Positions 26,448-35,711 of a stretch of DNA of 64,000 bases are shown here, one piece after another; the stretch's first letter is position 1; the number at the start of each line of letters is the position of its first letter. A program made the position numbers and the translations under genes. This stretch comes from Planctomycetota bacterium (lineage in GTDB: Bacteria; Planctomycetota; UBA1135; GCA-002686595). Under the pieces are notes generated by a model that saw only the letters and a list, made by a program, of their open reading frames with translations, ran no database searches and was not told where the DNA came from. The DNA lies in assembly GCA_029259635.1 (NCBI GenBank), contig JAJDEU010000003.1, forward strand, positions 1 through 64,000. Direction: 5' to 3'.

Positions 26448-27340
26448 TGACGAACAGCGAAAAGATAAGGCTCAACAAGTACATGGCGGATCACGGCATC
26501 GCGTCGCGACGGCGCTGTGACGAACTGATCACGGAGGGCAAGGTTATGATCGACGGAGAGATCGTTACCCAGCTCGGAATCGTGGTGGACCCGAACAAGC
26601 AACGCGTGGAGATCGACGGCTGCATCCTCAAGCCCGACTCGGTCCAAAGGCGCTATTACCTGCTGAACAAGCCCGCCGGGGTGGTCTGCACGAATGAACA
26701 CCGCGAGTCGAAACTACGCGCGATCGACATGATCTCGGATCGCGGAAAGGGCCGCATCTACACGGTCGGGCGCCTCGACGAGGACACGGTCGGTCTGGTG
26801 ATCCTCACGAGCGACGGCGACTTCGCCAACCTCGTGATGCATCCGCGCTATGGCGTCTCGAAGACCTACCTGGTGAAGATCCAAGGGCAGATCGACGACG
26901 CGTCGCTGATGAAGATTCGCGACGGCATCTTCCTGTCGGATGGACGAACGGCCGGCGCGCGCGTGTTGGTGAAGAAGCGCAGTCCGCGTCAGTCGAGCTT
27001 GATGGTGACCTTGCACGAAGGCAAGAACCGCGAGGTTCGCCGCGTGTTTGCGCGCTTCGGATGGAAGGTGATTTCCCTGCGCAGAATACGCATCGGTGAG
27101 CTGACCGATCGCGGGCTCAAGGTGGGGCACTGGCGGGCGTTGAAAGGAGCGGAGGTCGCCACGCTGCGCGACATCGCGAACGGGGCGAGACAAGAGATGG
27201 AGGTTGGGGCCGGCAAGCGGCGGGCTCGGAGCAGCGGCGCTGGCGCGACGCGCCGGGGCGCGGGACAAGCACGAGCGAATGGGCGACGCGTCGAGCACGG
27301 CGCTGGGCGAAGTGGCGTCGTTCGGAGGCGCGGCCGATGA
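26444..27340 (+). CDS. RluB/RsuA-family pseudouridine synthase
   Basis: This 298-aa protein starts with an S4 RNA-binding domain (IRLNKYMADHGIASRRRCD), followed by the pseudouridine synthase domain. The catalytic Asp lies in YTVGRLDEDTVGLVILTSDG, and the typical GKNREVRRVFARFGWKV motif follows. The family modifies a uridine in 23S (RluB) or 16S (RsuA) rRNA. The S4 and catalytic motifs look closer to RluB, but this is not decisive. The last 45 residues are an Arg/Ala/Gly-rich, probably disordered tail. It overlaps manA and the next M16 gene by ATGA. Confidence 0.85.
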   Translation: MMTNSEKIRLNKYMADHGIASRRRCDELITEGKVMIDGEIVTQLGIVVDPNKQRVEIDGCILKPDSVQRRYYLLNKPAGVVCTNEHRESKLRAIDMISDRGKGRIYTVGRLDEDTVGLVILTSDGDFANLVMHPRYGVSKTYLVKIQGQIDDASLMKIRDGIFLSDGRTAGARVLVKKRSPRQSSLMVTLHEGKNREVRRVFARFGWKVISLRRIRIGELTDRGLKVGHWRALKGAEVATLRDIANGARQEMEVGAGKRRARSSGAGATRRGAGQARANGRRVEHGAGRSGVVRRRGR

Positions 27341-28650
27341 GGGCTCCTGCGAGATCGTGTCGCGAGTGGCGCAGCCAGACCGCGCGAAAGCCGAGCACGA
27401 TGAAGCTCGGCGGCGCGATGGTAAGCGAGTCGCGCTTGAAGAACGGAATGCGCGTGATCGTGGCGGAGCGCCATACGGACCCGGTCGTCTCGTCGCTCTT
27501 GATGTACAAAGTCGGCTCGCGCTACGAGAGCGAAGTCGAAGCGGGCGTTTCGCACTTTCTGGAACACATGATGTTCAAGGGCACGCCCAGCTTCGGAAAA
27601 GGCGAAGTGGATCGCATCACGACGGAACTCGGCGGACACAACAACGCTTTTACGAGCTACGACCACACCGGCTACTGGTTCGAGATGGCGTCGGACCGTT
27701 GGGAGGGCGTGCTCGCGATCGAAGCGGATCGGATGCAGAACCTCGCTCTGGATCCCGCCGAGTTTGAGGCCGAGCGCAACGTCGTGCTGGAAGAGCTCGC
27801 GATGAGCGAAGACGATCCCTGGCGCGTGCTGACGCAAAAGGTGCAGACGGCGATGTTCCCGCGGCACTCCTACCGCTGGCCCGTGATCGGCTATCCGGAG
27901 TCTCTGATTCCGATGACGGTGGACGACATGCGGCGTCACTACCGGAAGTACTATCACCCGGCGAACGCGACGCTCGTGATCTCGGGCGACGTGAAGAAGC
28001 GCGCGGCGCTTGCCGCAGCGCGTAAGTACTTCGGCGAGATCGCACCGGGCGAGGAGAACGCATCGAAGCCCTACGGCTCGTTCTCCGAGCCCGTTGGAGA
28101 GACGCGCATCGGAATGACTTGGGAAGATCCGGCCAAGCGGCTCTGCATCGCGTGGCCCACGACCTCGGTTTGCAGCGAGGATGACTACACGCTGGACATC
28201 GTCACGACGATTTTGGCGCAAGGACGACTCTCGAGGCTTCAGCGGCGGCTCGTTCTCGACGAGGGGCTCGCGACCAGCATCTCGATCAGCAACGAGTGCT
28301 GGGTCGACGGAGGGAGCTTTTGGATTCTCGCGGAGTGTGCGCAAGATACGGAACCGGCCGAGCTCGAGCGCGCGATCCATGAGGAGGTGGCGCGGCTCGC
28401 CACAGACAAGGTTTCCGCCGCGGAGTTGAAACGCGCGCGTTCGATCTTGCTGGCGTCCGAGGCTTATGACTGTGAGACCGTCTCCGATCTGGGCGATGAG
28501 CTCGCGGAGTATGCGGTCGATGCCGACTGGCGCTGTGCCTTCGACGAAGGAGAGCGGCATGCCAAAGTGAATTCCGCTCGCATCAAAGAATGCGTCGGCC
28601 GATTGCTGAAACCGACGCGGCGCGTTGTCGGTTGGTGCCTGCCGAAATGA
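27337..28650 (+). CDS. M16 zinc metallopeptidase, catalytic subunit type
   Basis: This 437-aa protein has the inverted zinc motif HxxEH (VSHFLEHMMFKGT, about residue 73) and the third ligand in ERNVVLEELAMSEDDP, so it should be an active M16B peptidase. ATG 27337 overlaps the upstream stop by ATGA. A second ATG at 27400 lies just before the conserved RLKNGMRVIVAE strand and may be the real start. The adjacent M16 gene lacks the zinc motif. In M16B pairs, an active and an inactive subunit form the closed chamber, and the ATGA overlap supports equal production. Confidence 0.9.
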   Translation: MRAPARSCREWRSQTARKPSTMKLGGAMVSESRLKNGMRVIVAERHTDPVVSSLLMYKVGSRYESEVEAGVSHFLEHMMFKGTPSFGKGEVDRITTELGGHNNAFTSYDHTGYWFEMASDRWEGVLAIEADRMQNLALDPAEFEAERNVVLEELAMSEDDPWRVLTQKVQTAMFPRHSYRWPVIGYPESLIPMTVDDMRRHYRKYYHPANATLVISGDVKKRAALAAARKYFGEIAPGEENASKPYGSFSEPVGETRIGMTWEDPAKRLCIAWPTTSVCSEDDYTLDIVTTILAQGRLSRLQRRLVLDEGLATSISISNECWVDGGSFWILAECAQDTEPAELERAIHEEVARLATDKVSAAELKRARSILLASEAYDCETVSDLGDELAEYAVDADWRCAFDEGERHAKVNSARIKECVGRLLKPTRRVVGWCLPK

Positions 28651-29999
28651 ATACGCATCCTCAAGAGTTCGTGAGCGAGCTGAAGACGGCTGGCAGGACG
28701 CCCGCCCCGAAGCTGAAGGCGATTCGATTCGAGTTGAAGTGCGGTGCCATTCTGCTCGTCGATCAGCGACCGGGCGCGTCGGTTACGGCGATTAAACTTC
28801 ACCTGAAAGGCGGGCACTCGCTCGATCCTGTGGGGTTGGAAGGCTTGGCGAGCTTGACGGGTTCGCTGCTCGATCAGGGCACGAAACACCGCACGGAAGA
28901 GGACATCGCGGAGTTGCTCGAGCCGAAAGGTGGCGGTCTTCGCGGGGAGGCGAACGGTGTCAGCGGGTCGATCGCGGGCGACGCATGGAAGAAGTTGGCG
29001 GAACTGATCTCTGAAGTGGTCTGCGAGCCGAGCTTCCCGAAGGACAAATTCGCCAGGCAGAAGGGGCGGCTGCTCGATCGGCTATTGATCGAACGAGACG
29101 AGCCGCGTGCTCAGGCGGGCAGGCTCTTCCGCAAGCTGATCTACGGAGAACACTGGATGGGACGACCGACTCACGGCTCGTTCGAGACGGTGCAAAAAAT
29201 CGAGCGCAAACACGTCGTCGCCTTTCACGCGAAGAACTGGTGTCCGACGCGGGCGGTTATCGCGGTTTGCGGAGATGTCGATCCGGAGACGGCGTGCCGG
29301 TTCTTTGACCGCAAGCTTCAGAACTGGAAGCCGAAGAAGAAGCTCGCGCGCCCGGACGTCGTCTTTCCGGAGCGCGGCCAGCGCTGCGATGCCTTTTTCG
29401 CCAACCGTCAACAGGTTCACGTCTACCTCGGGCACCTCGGGATCACACGCGACAATCCGCACTACGCCGCGTTGGTTGTGATGGATCACATCCTCGGCAC
29501 GGGCCCTGGATTCTCGAACCGCATCTCTCAAAAGCTCCGCGACGAGCAGGGCCTCGCCTATACGGTTCACGCCGATGTGCACTCCACTGCCGGCGTCTTC
29601 CCCGGAATGTTTACGGCCTATATCGGAACCTCTCCGGAGCATATCGAGCGCGCGACCAAGGGCTTCCTTCGAGAGATGAAGCGTATTCGAACTGAGCTGG
29701 TGGACACGAGCGAGCTCGAGCTTGCGCAGAACTATCTGCTCGGTTCCTACGCGCTCGGTTTCGAGCGCGCCGCGCGCCGCGCGAACTTCATGATCAGCGC
29801 CGAACGTTTTGGCCTCCCGCCTGATTACCTTCAGAGCCTGCCCGATCGTTTCGCGGCCGTGACGGCCGAGAATGTTCGAGCAGCCGCGAAGGCTTGCCTT
29901 CACCCCGAACAACCGTGTTTTGTCGTGGCCGGGCCCGTCAAGAAGCGTGAAGTCGAGGCGCTCTTTTCCAAGCTCATGGGCCGCAGAGCGGCGAAATAA
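28647..29999 (+). CDS. M16 peptidase-like subunit lacking the zinc motif
   Basis: This 450-aa protein follows the same fold as the preceding gene (KCGAILLVDQRPGASVTAI, then LEGLASLTGSLLDQGT), but the HxxEH motif is missing. The C-terminal substrate-binding segment is kept (LRDEQGLAYTVHADVHS, then MFTAYIGTSPEHIERA). It should be the non-catalytic partner of a heterodimeric M16B peptidase. ATG 28647 overlaps the upstream TGA by ATGA. The longer frame from 28590 lies inside the previous gene. Such pairs degrade peptides, with the location depending on signal peptides, and none is evident in either protein. Confidence 0.88.
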   Translation: MNTHPQEFVSELKTAGRTPAPKLKAIRFELKCGAILLVDQRPGASVTAIKLHLKGGHSLDPVGLEGLASLTGSLLDQGTKHRTEEDIAELLEPKGGGLRGEANGVSGSIAGDAWKKLAELISEVVCEPSFPKDKFARQKGRLLDRLLIERDEPRAQAGRLFRKLIYGEHWMGRPTHGSFETVQKIERKHVVAFHAKNWCPTRAVIAVCGDVDPETACRFFDRKLQNWKPKKKLARPDVVFPERGQRCDAFFANRQQVHVYLGHLGITRDNPHYAALVVMDHILGTGPGFSNRISQKLRDEQGLAYTVHADVHSTAGVFPGMFTAYIGTSPEHIERATKGFLREMKRIRTELVDTSELELAQNYLLGSYALGFERAARRANFMISAERFGLPPDYLQSLPDRFAAVTAENVRAAAKACLHPEQPCFVVAGPVKKREVEALFSKLMGRRAAK

Positions 30000-30164
30000 C
30001 CCCTAACGAAGAGTGGCTGGAGCGGATAGACCGGCTTCGCTGCTCTTGAAAATGAACTCCCTCGAGATGCGCAACCCGGCGATTCGTCCCTGCGCGTTTT
30101 CCCAACTCCTTATACTTTTCCGCTTCTCAGTTTTGTTCCGATGAAAGATACAAAAGGCTCTGCT

Positions 30165-31196
30165 ATGAACTCCCGCTGGCTACTGACATCAGCTCTCTTC
30201 CTCGGCCTCGCGCTCAATCCCGCCGCGACTCGCCTCGAGTACTCCCCGACCGAAGGAGCGCAAATTGAGAAGACCTTCAACGGCGAATTCACCGTCTTCA
30301 TCGAAAACGTCGACGCCACGATGAACGGTCAGCCCATGCCGATCGGCATGGATGAGATCGACCCCTCCGAACGCGAAGGGGTCTTTTCCTACAGCGTCGA
30401 GGTGCTCGATGTTCTGAAGTCCGTCGCCGACGGGCGCGCGACGAAGTTGGTGCGCACCTACAACACGGTTGAAGGAACGGCCGAGGGCGGAGGGAACTCC
30501 GAGGAGGGCTCCTTCGACGAGCTCGTCGGTCAGTCCGTTGAATTCGTCTGGGACGAAGAAGGCGAGCTGTACACCCGTAGCCTCGTCGACGAGGACGCGG
30601 AGGTGGAAGACAATTTGATTCAGTCTCTCGCTGCTGAAATCGAGATGAGCGGCCTCTTGCCCGAGGGCGAAGTGTCCGTGGGGGACACCTGGGAAGTCCC
30701 GGGGGAGATGATGGCGGCGCTGATGGTTCCCGGCATCGACTTTTATGCCGCGTCAAAACTCGATTCGGAGGAGTCCGTCGAGATCCCCGTTGAGATCTTG
30801 GACACTCTGCGCACAAGCATGGAGGAGGCGATCATCGAGTGTAAGTTCGCGGGCCTCAGTGGCGACGATGAAGGTGAATTAGCGGTCATCAGTTACACGC
30901 TGAATGCGGAGGTCAGCCTCGATCTCGGCGATGTTCTCGCCGAGCAGATGGATGAAGCGTCGGAACAAATGGAGATGGAGATGGATGAATTCACCGTCGA
31001 CCTCTCGCTCGAGCTCGAAGGTGAGTTGCTCTGGAACGTAAAGGCTGGCCGGTTTAGTTCCTATGAGATCAAAGGTGAGGTTGCTCTCGACGGCTACATG
31101 ACCATGACCATGGGTGGCGGTCAGATGGAGCTCGAGGGCGAAGCCGAGGCGTCCGCCGAATTCGTCGTTGAGGGTGAAGCGTCCGCCAAGTCCTAG
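30165..31196 (+). CDS. Acidic secreted protein of unknown function
   Basis: This 343-aa protein has a signal peptide (WLLTSALFLGLALNPAAT) from the ATG at 30165; an in-frame ATG at 30141 is also possible. The mature protein is strongly acidic, with many Glu and Asp residues, Met-rich strands near the end (MTMTMGGGQMELEGEAEA) and no cysteine cluster. Predicted beta strands dominate. It resembles the DUF-type periplasmic proteins common in Planctomycetota, but I do not recognise the family. It stands alone between the M16 pair and a terminator. Confidence 0.6.
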   Translation: MNSRWLLTSALFLGLALNPAATRLEYSPTEGAQIEKTFNGEFTVFIENVDATMNGQPMPIGMDEIDPSEREGVFSYSVEVLDVLKSVADGRATKLVRTYNTVEGTAEGGGNSEEGSFDELVGQSVEFVWDEEGELYTRSLVDEDAEVEDNLIQSLAAEIEMSGLLPEGEVSVGDTWEVPGEMMAALMVPGIDFYAASKLDSEESVEIPVEILDTLRTSMEEAIIECKFAGLSGDDEGELAVISYTLNAEVSLDLGDVLAEQMDEASEQMEMEMDEFTVDLSLELEGELLWNVKAGRFSSYEIKGEVALDGYMTMTMGGGQMELEGEAEASAEFVVEGEASAKS

Positions 31197-31217
31197 ACTC
31201 CTCCCGCGATTCTGTTC

Positions 31218-31254
31218 AAGAGCCCGACACGTTGCGACGTGCCGGGCTCTTTCT
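31218..31254 (+). terminator. Rho-independent terminator after the acidic secreted protein gene
   Basis: A 9-bp stem (31218..31226 with 43..51) continues into a CACGT/ACGTG inner stem with a 4-nt loop (33..36). It ends in a T-rich tail (TTTCT). It lies 22 bp after the stop at 31196. Confidence 0.85.
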
Positions 31255-31307
31255 ATGTGTATTGCGGTGCTCGCGGTAGGGCGCGCGCATTCGCTACCCT
31301 GCGACCC

Positions 31308-32069
31308 ATGAAGCCTTTTGCGAGAGCGTTTATTACAGGAGCATCCAGCGGGCTAGGTCGAGAGATTGCTCTTCAGCTTGCATCGGAAGGAACCGAGGTC
31401 GTCTTGACGGCGCGGCGGGAAGGACTGCTTCGCGAACTGGCGGAGGATATCGAGGCGGCGGGCGGTCGCGCTCGGGTTGAAGTGCTCGACGTCGCCGATA
31501 GCGATCGCGTTATCGAGGTTGTGCGGGAGTGGGACGAGCGGGTCGGAGGCTTCGATTTGGTGCTCGCCAATGCGGGAGTCGGTGCGGCGGCTCATGTCAG
31601 CGAGCTCAAATGGAACGACATCGAGCGGGTTTTAAGTGTCAATGTTCGGGGAGCGCTGGCGACTTTGTACGCGGCGACGGGACCGATGTTGAAGCGCGGG
31701 ACGGGCACGCTCGCGGGGATGTCGAGCTTGGCGTCGATGCGCGGCATGCCGACGTCGGGAGCCTATTCGGCCAGCAAGGCGGCGCTCTCTACCTACTTGG
31801 AGACACTTCGCGTGGATGTCCGACGGTCCGGGGTGAAGGTCGTCGATATTCGCCCGGGCTACGTTCACACGCCGATGACGGCGGGAGCCGATCGACCGCT
31901 TCCCTTTGTCATCGACGCCCAGGACGCGGCTCGGCGAAGTGTGCGCGGGCTAAAGCGCGGACAAGCCGTCGTCGCCTATCCGCGCCGCGTCGCGTGGATG
32001 ACCCGAGCGATGACCCTGCTTCCGAGCGCCGTTTGGGATCGCGTCGCCGAGCGCATGGTTCGGAAGTAA
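31308..32069 (+). CDS. Short-chain dehydrogenase/reductase
   Basis: This 253-aa protein has the classical SDR nucleotide site (TGASSGLG at residues 10-17), the LANAG motif, the catalytic Ser region (GMSSLASMRGMPTSG) and the YxxxK pair (YSASK). The long frame from 31239 starts inside the terminator and is rejected in favour of ATG 31308. The N-terminal Arg-rich second strand (TARREGLL) favours NADP(H). The protein belongs to the classical SDR branch used on lipid, sugar or secondary-metabolite carbonyls. The substrate is not recognisable. Confidence 0.9.
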   Translation: MKPFARAFITGASSGLGREIALQLASEGTEVVLTARREGLLRELAEDIEAAGGRARVEVLDVADSDRVIEVVREWDERVGGFDLVLANAGVGAAAHVSELKWNDIERVLSVNVRGALATLYAATGPMLKRGTGTLAGMSSLASMRGMPTSGAYSASKAALSTYLETLRVDVRRSGVKVVDIRPGYVHTPMTAGADRPLPFVIDAQDAARRSVRGLKRGQAVVAYPRRVAWMTRAMTLLPSAVWDRVAERMVRK

Positions 32070-32091
32070 ACCTCCCCGCGGCGGGGGAACG

Positions 32092-33975
32092 CTATTCAGC
32101 GCTCTCGCTAGCCCCGACGATCCGATCCAGGTTGGCGTGGGCGACGGCGTGATAGCGCGGGCGCATGCGCGCGTAGAGCTCGCGGGCGCGCTCGGGCGAG
32201 ACCTTCACGAGGGCGGTATAGAGCGGGATCAGAAACTTCGCTCGTCCAACTCGTGCGAGGAAGGCCTCGAGTTTCTCATCCGCGGCGGCATAGCCGTGCT
32301 TCACCGAGAGGCGGAACCAGACGCAGAGGATTTCGCTGTTGCCGTTGCCGGTAAATCCGAAGGTGGCGTCCAAATCGGACATCGCTTCCATCGAGAGCTC
32401 GGCGGGCAGGCCTTCCAAAAAGTGCAGCCACTGTCCCGTGACCCAGCCGTCGGTGTTGAGCTCACCGGCCGCGCTCTTGCCGGAGGAGTAGGTCTTGAGT
32501 TCGGCGTCCACCTGGGCGAGAGCACTGGACGGAACGACCGGTGCGGTGTCGGGGAGTCCGGATCCGTAGATCCATTTTTCGACATCGACTTGCGCGGCGA
32601 GTTCCGGCTTGGGCGCGAGCAATTCCGTGCCGAGAAAGCTCACAAACTCGGCCGTCGTCACGCTCTGAAAGGCGTGTCCGTCGAACCAAGCGCGCAGAAA
32701 GCGATCGAAATCTGCTCGACCGAAGACCTCTTCCAGTCGTCGTAGAAACAGCGCGCCTTTGTTGTAGGGAATGCCCGAGAAGCCGTCGTCCGGGTGACGT
32801 CCCTTGAGGTCGATGTGTAGGATCGAATCACGTTCGCTGGTGCCTTCCAGCTCGCGCTTCAAGCCGTTGAAGGAGAGCTGGTTCTCCATGATCGCGCGCT
32901 CCGCGCCGAAGACCTCCTCCATGATGCGGGCTTCGAAGTAGACGGTGGAGCCTTCGTTAAGCCAGAAGTCGCTCCAGGTTGCGTTCGTCACCAGATTGCC
33001 CGACCAGGAGTGCGCGAGTTCGTGCGCGACCAGAGAGACGAGCGACTTGTCGCCCGCCAGAATCGTCGGAGTCGCGAAGGTCATGCACGGATTCTCCATG
33101 CCGCCGAAGGGGAAAGCGGGCGGCAGGATCAAGAGGTCGTAGCGGCCCCAGCGGTAGGGACCAAAGAGCTTCTCCGCATTGGCGATCATGGACTCGGTGT
33201 CTTCGAGTTCTTTTGCGGCAGACGCGACGATCGAGGGATCGGCCCAGACGCCGCAGCGCTCGGAGATCGCTTCGAACTCGAGGTCGCCACAGGCGATCGC
33301 GATCAGGTAGGGCGGAATCGGACTCGTCATGCGAAACATGCTGCTGCCGTCTTCCAGTCGCTCGGAAGAGTCCGCGCTCATCACGGGCACGAGTCCGTCC
33401 GGTGCTTGCACGCGAGCGGTATAGGTCACGCGAACGCCGGGCGAATCCTGAAGCGGAATCCAGCTGCGCGTCAAAACCGATTGGCCTTGCGAGAAGAGAA
33501 ACGGTGCTTTGCCACCGGCGGTCTGTTCGGGAGAGAGCCACTGCAGAGCTTCGCTCGTGGGAACGGTGCTGTAGTGAATGCGAACGAGCTCGTCGTCGGG
33601 CTTAAGGCGAATCGTGAGCGAGCCGCCGAGATTGTCGTGCTCTTCGCCGAGCTGGAAGGGGCGGATGCCTCCGTCGCTGCCGGTGATGAGCTCGATTTCG
33701 AGGCCTTTGACGTCGAGGATTAGCGGGGCTTCGGGGTCCGGCCTCTCGATGCGCAGCTCCGCATAGCCGGCGATGCGCTTGGCCGCGAAGTCGAGATTCA
33801 GGTCGAGGTCGACGTGAACGACTCGCGCTCGTTTCGGTTCCGCGTGGCTGTGTTCGTCGAGCACGTTGCGGGGGGGTGTGGGGCTCGCGGGTTGCGATGG
33901 GGGGGAGGCGAGTGTGCAGGACGCGAGTGCGCTGACGGCGAGAGAGAGGAGCGGCGAAAGGAGGGCGTGTCGCAT
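32092..33975 (-). CDS. M1 family aminopeptidase lipoprotein (LTA4H-like)
   Basis: This 627-aa protein has a signal sequence with a lipobox-like cleavage site (VSALASCTLAS), so it is probably a lipoprotein. The M1 catalytic core is clear: exopeptidase motif GGMENPCMTF, zinc motif HELAHSWSG and second zinc ligand in DFWLNEGSTVYF, matching HExxH-18-E. The order and C-terminal helical domain (MRPRYHAVAHANLDRIV) resemble leukotriene A4 hydrolase/aminopeptidase B. An open frame running far upstream to 35280 is a shadow of the permease gene. It lies 44 bp after the ABC permease on the same strand, so the three genes are probably one operon. Confidence 0.92.
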   Translation of the reverse strand: MRHALLSPLLSLAVSALASCTLASPPSQPASPTPPRNVLDEHSHAEPKRARVVHVDLDLNLDFAAKRIAGYAELRIERPDPEAPLILDVKGLEIELITGSDGGIRPFQLGEEHDNLGGSLTIRLKPDDELVRIHYSTVPTSEALQWLSPEQTAGGKAPFLFSQGQSVLTRSWIPLQDSPGVRVTYTARVQAPDGLVPVMSADSSERLEDGSSMFRMTSPIPPYLIAIACGDLEFEAISERCGVWADPSIVASAAKELEDTESMIANAEKLFGPYRWGRYDLLILPPAFPFGGMENPCMTFATPTILAGDKSLVSLVAHELAHSWSGNLVTNATWSDFWLNEGSTVYFEARIMEEVFGAERAIMENQLSFNGLKRELEGTSERDSILHIDLKGRHPDDGFSGIPYNKGALFLRRLEEVFGRADFDRFLRAWFDGHAFQSVTTAEFVSFLGTELLAPKPELAAQVDVEKWIYGSGLPDTAPVVPSSALAQVDAELKTYSSGKSAAGELNTDGWVTGQWLHFLEGLPAELSMEAMSDLDATFGFTGNGNSEILCVWFRLSVKHGYAAADEKLEAFLARVGRAKFLIPLYTALVKVSPERARELYARMRPRYHAVAHANLDRIVGASESAE

Positions 33976-34019
33976 GGCGATCGAGGCGGTGGGGACCGCG
34001 AAGGGGGAAGGAGAACGAG

Positions 34020-35711
34020 CTACTCGGTGCCGATGCGCTCGCTCGTGATATCGAAGCGATTGTAGCGGGCTTCCGAGAGTTGAATCGCGGCGAAGCCCGC
34101 CCACGCGAGAATGACAGAGCCAGCGGCGATACCGATCGAGACGGAGGGGATCGGCGGGAGGCCTAGGTACTTGCACAGGAATCCGACCGCTGTTCCGACC
34201 AAGCCGGCTGGAAGAAGGAAGACGACGAGCACGTTTAGTTTCACGAGCGCGCCGAGGATGTAGGGGCCCATCTGGTCGAGGCTCGGTTTGGCGCCACGCC
34301 CGAGGCGCACGAAGCCGGGCATCCACAAGGCGATGAGGTTCTCGCAGGTGAGCAGCGCGAAGTCGAAACTGAAGAGCGCGATGAGTGCCGCGGCAGTCAG
34401 CGGCGCCTTCACATCCCAGCCAAAGCGCTGACCCTCTTCCTCGGTAATGAAGATTGCGGCGATGACGATGACGGTGGCCTGGACCACCCACAAAACAATG
34501 ACGGTCCCCATCACCTCGCCGAAGATCAGCGAGCGCGCTCGAATGGGCATCGACTTGAGGACGTCGAAGTGCGGTATGTCGATACGCAGGTCGACGCGTA
34601 TGAGCGCGGGTCCCAGGAGAGTGACGTAGCCGATCACGGCGAGTAAACCGAAGCCGATTCGCGTCGTTCCCGTGCCACCCCAGAAGTCTCCACCGCGCGT
34701 GCTCAAGACGTACGCGAGGATGAAGGTCACCCCCGCGATGCGGAGAATGGTCTGTTTGGAAAAGCGCGTGATGCTGATCACGTTCTTCCAAACCAGAGCT
34801 TGCCAGTCGCGACCAATAGGCGCGAGTTGCCAGGGCGAGCCCGGCTTCGCTAGGACGAGAGTCTTCTTCGAACGCAGCCCGCGCAGACCACTCCGACGAA
34901 CCTCTTGAATCTTGGCGGCGAGCGCGAGGGCATCGTCTTCGAACGGCAGGTTGCTCCATCGAATGACGACGAGATGAATCAGGATGACGCCGATCGGAAT
35001 GAGTGCGGCTTGCAGGAACTCGAAGAGAGATTGAGCGGCGATCGGTGCTGCGAGAATCTTGACCGGATCGAGCAGATACGAGAGCGGCTTCGTTTCGGTA
35101 AGGGCGAGAAACTCCGGTAGGGTTTGCGCGCCGCCGATAGATATCCACGCAAACACGGCGAGGATCGGCACTGCGGCGAGGAATGCGATGCCCGGAACTA
35201 GGCGCAGTTTGGATTTGAACTGTGAACGGCAGAGCCCATAGAGCAGTGCGTGCGTCGTGATGGCGGTTTGCGATAGCCAAAAGCCGAGCACGAAGAACGT
35301 GAAAGTGAACGCGCTCGTGCGCCCGAAGATGAGGCCGATGATGAATCCGCTAAACAACAAGGGGAACTGCCCAACCACCCACTTGAACATGAGCAGTTGG
35401 AAGCGCGAGAAGGGGCGTGGGAAGAGGAATTGGACCTCGGATTCGCGAAAAGCGAGGCCCCGGCCCGGCATGATCCACGCGGTTGAAATCTGAAGGAGCC
35501 CCATGAGGGCGACGCCTGCAACGGCGATCTGGCGTTGCTCGGAGGGGCTCACGTTCTCAAGAAACGAGTTCCGTATAAAGAACACGTAGACGTAGGCCGC
35601 GATAGCGAGCATACCGATGAGGTACTTCGGCTGGCGCATGCGGCGCAGCATGCCGAGGACCCGATTGCGGGACGTGCAGTGCAGGTAGTAGAGACAGGCG
35701 TTGATGAACAT
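34020..35711 (-). CDS. Putative ABC-exporter permease
   Basis: This 563-aa protein has many hydrophobic helices, for example YLIGMLAIAAYVYVFFI, FSGFIIGLIFGRTSAF, VPGIAFLAAVPILAVFAWIS and TAAALIALFSFDFALL. The N-terminal region SEVQFLFPRPFSRFQLLMFK is typical of the putative ABC-exporter permeases (ABC_export family). It overlaps the ATPase gene by one base (TGATG), and the ATG at 35711 is used in place of a TTG one codon upstream. The cargo is unknown. Coupling with the M1 aminopeptidase suggests an exported or peptide-related function, which is inference. Confidence 0.75.
   Translation of the reverse strand: MFINACLYYLHCTSRNRVLGMLRRMRQPKYLIGMLAIAAYVYVFFIRNSFLENVSPSEQRQIAVAGVALMGLLQISTAWIMPGRGLAFRESEVQFLFPRPFSRFQLLMFKWVVGQFPLLFSGFIIGLIFGRTSAFTFTFFVLGFWLSQTAITTHALLYGLCRSQFKSKLRLVPGIAFLAAVPILAVFAWISIGGAQTLPEFLALTETKPLSYLLDPVKILAAPIAAQSLFEFLQAALIPIGVILIHLVVIRWSNLPFEDDALALAAKIQEVRRSGLRGLRSKKTLVLAKPGSPWQLAPIGRDWQALVWKNVISITRFSKQTILRIAGVTFILAYVLSTRGGDFWGGTGTTRIGFGLLAVIGYVTLLGPALIRVDLRIDIPHFDVLKSMPIRARSLIFGEVMGTVIVLWVVQATVIVIAAIFITEEEGQRFGWDVKAPLTAAALIALFSFDFALLTCENLIALWMPGFVRLGRGAKPSLDQMGPYILGALVKLNVLVVFLLPAGLVGTAVGFLCKYLGLPPIPSVSIGIAAGSVILAWAGFAAIQLSEARYNRFDITSERIGTE

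Noticed and set aside
26989..28560. 523-codon minus-strand frame
   Set aside because: It is the antisense of the pseudouridine synthase and M16 genes, both with clear motifs.
33976..35280. Very long minus-strand frame joining the M1 aminopeptidase to upstream sequence
   Set aside because: It is the shadow of the permease gene in another frame, with Arg/Ser-rich sequence and no domain. The signal peptide at 33975 marks the true start.
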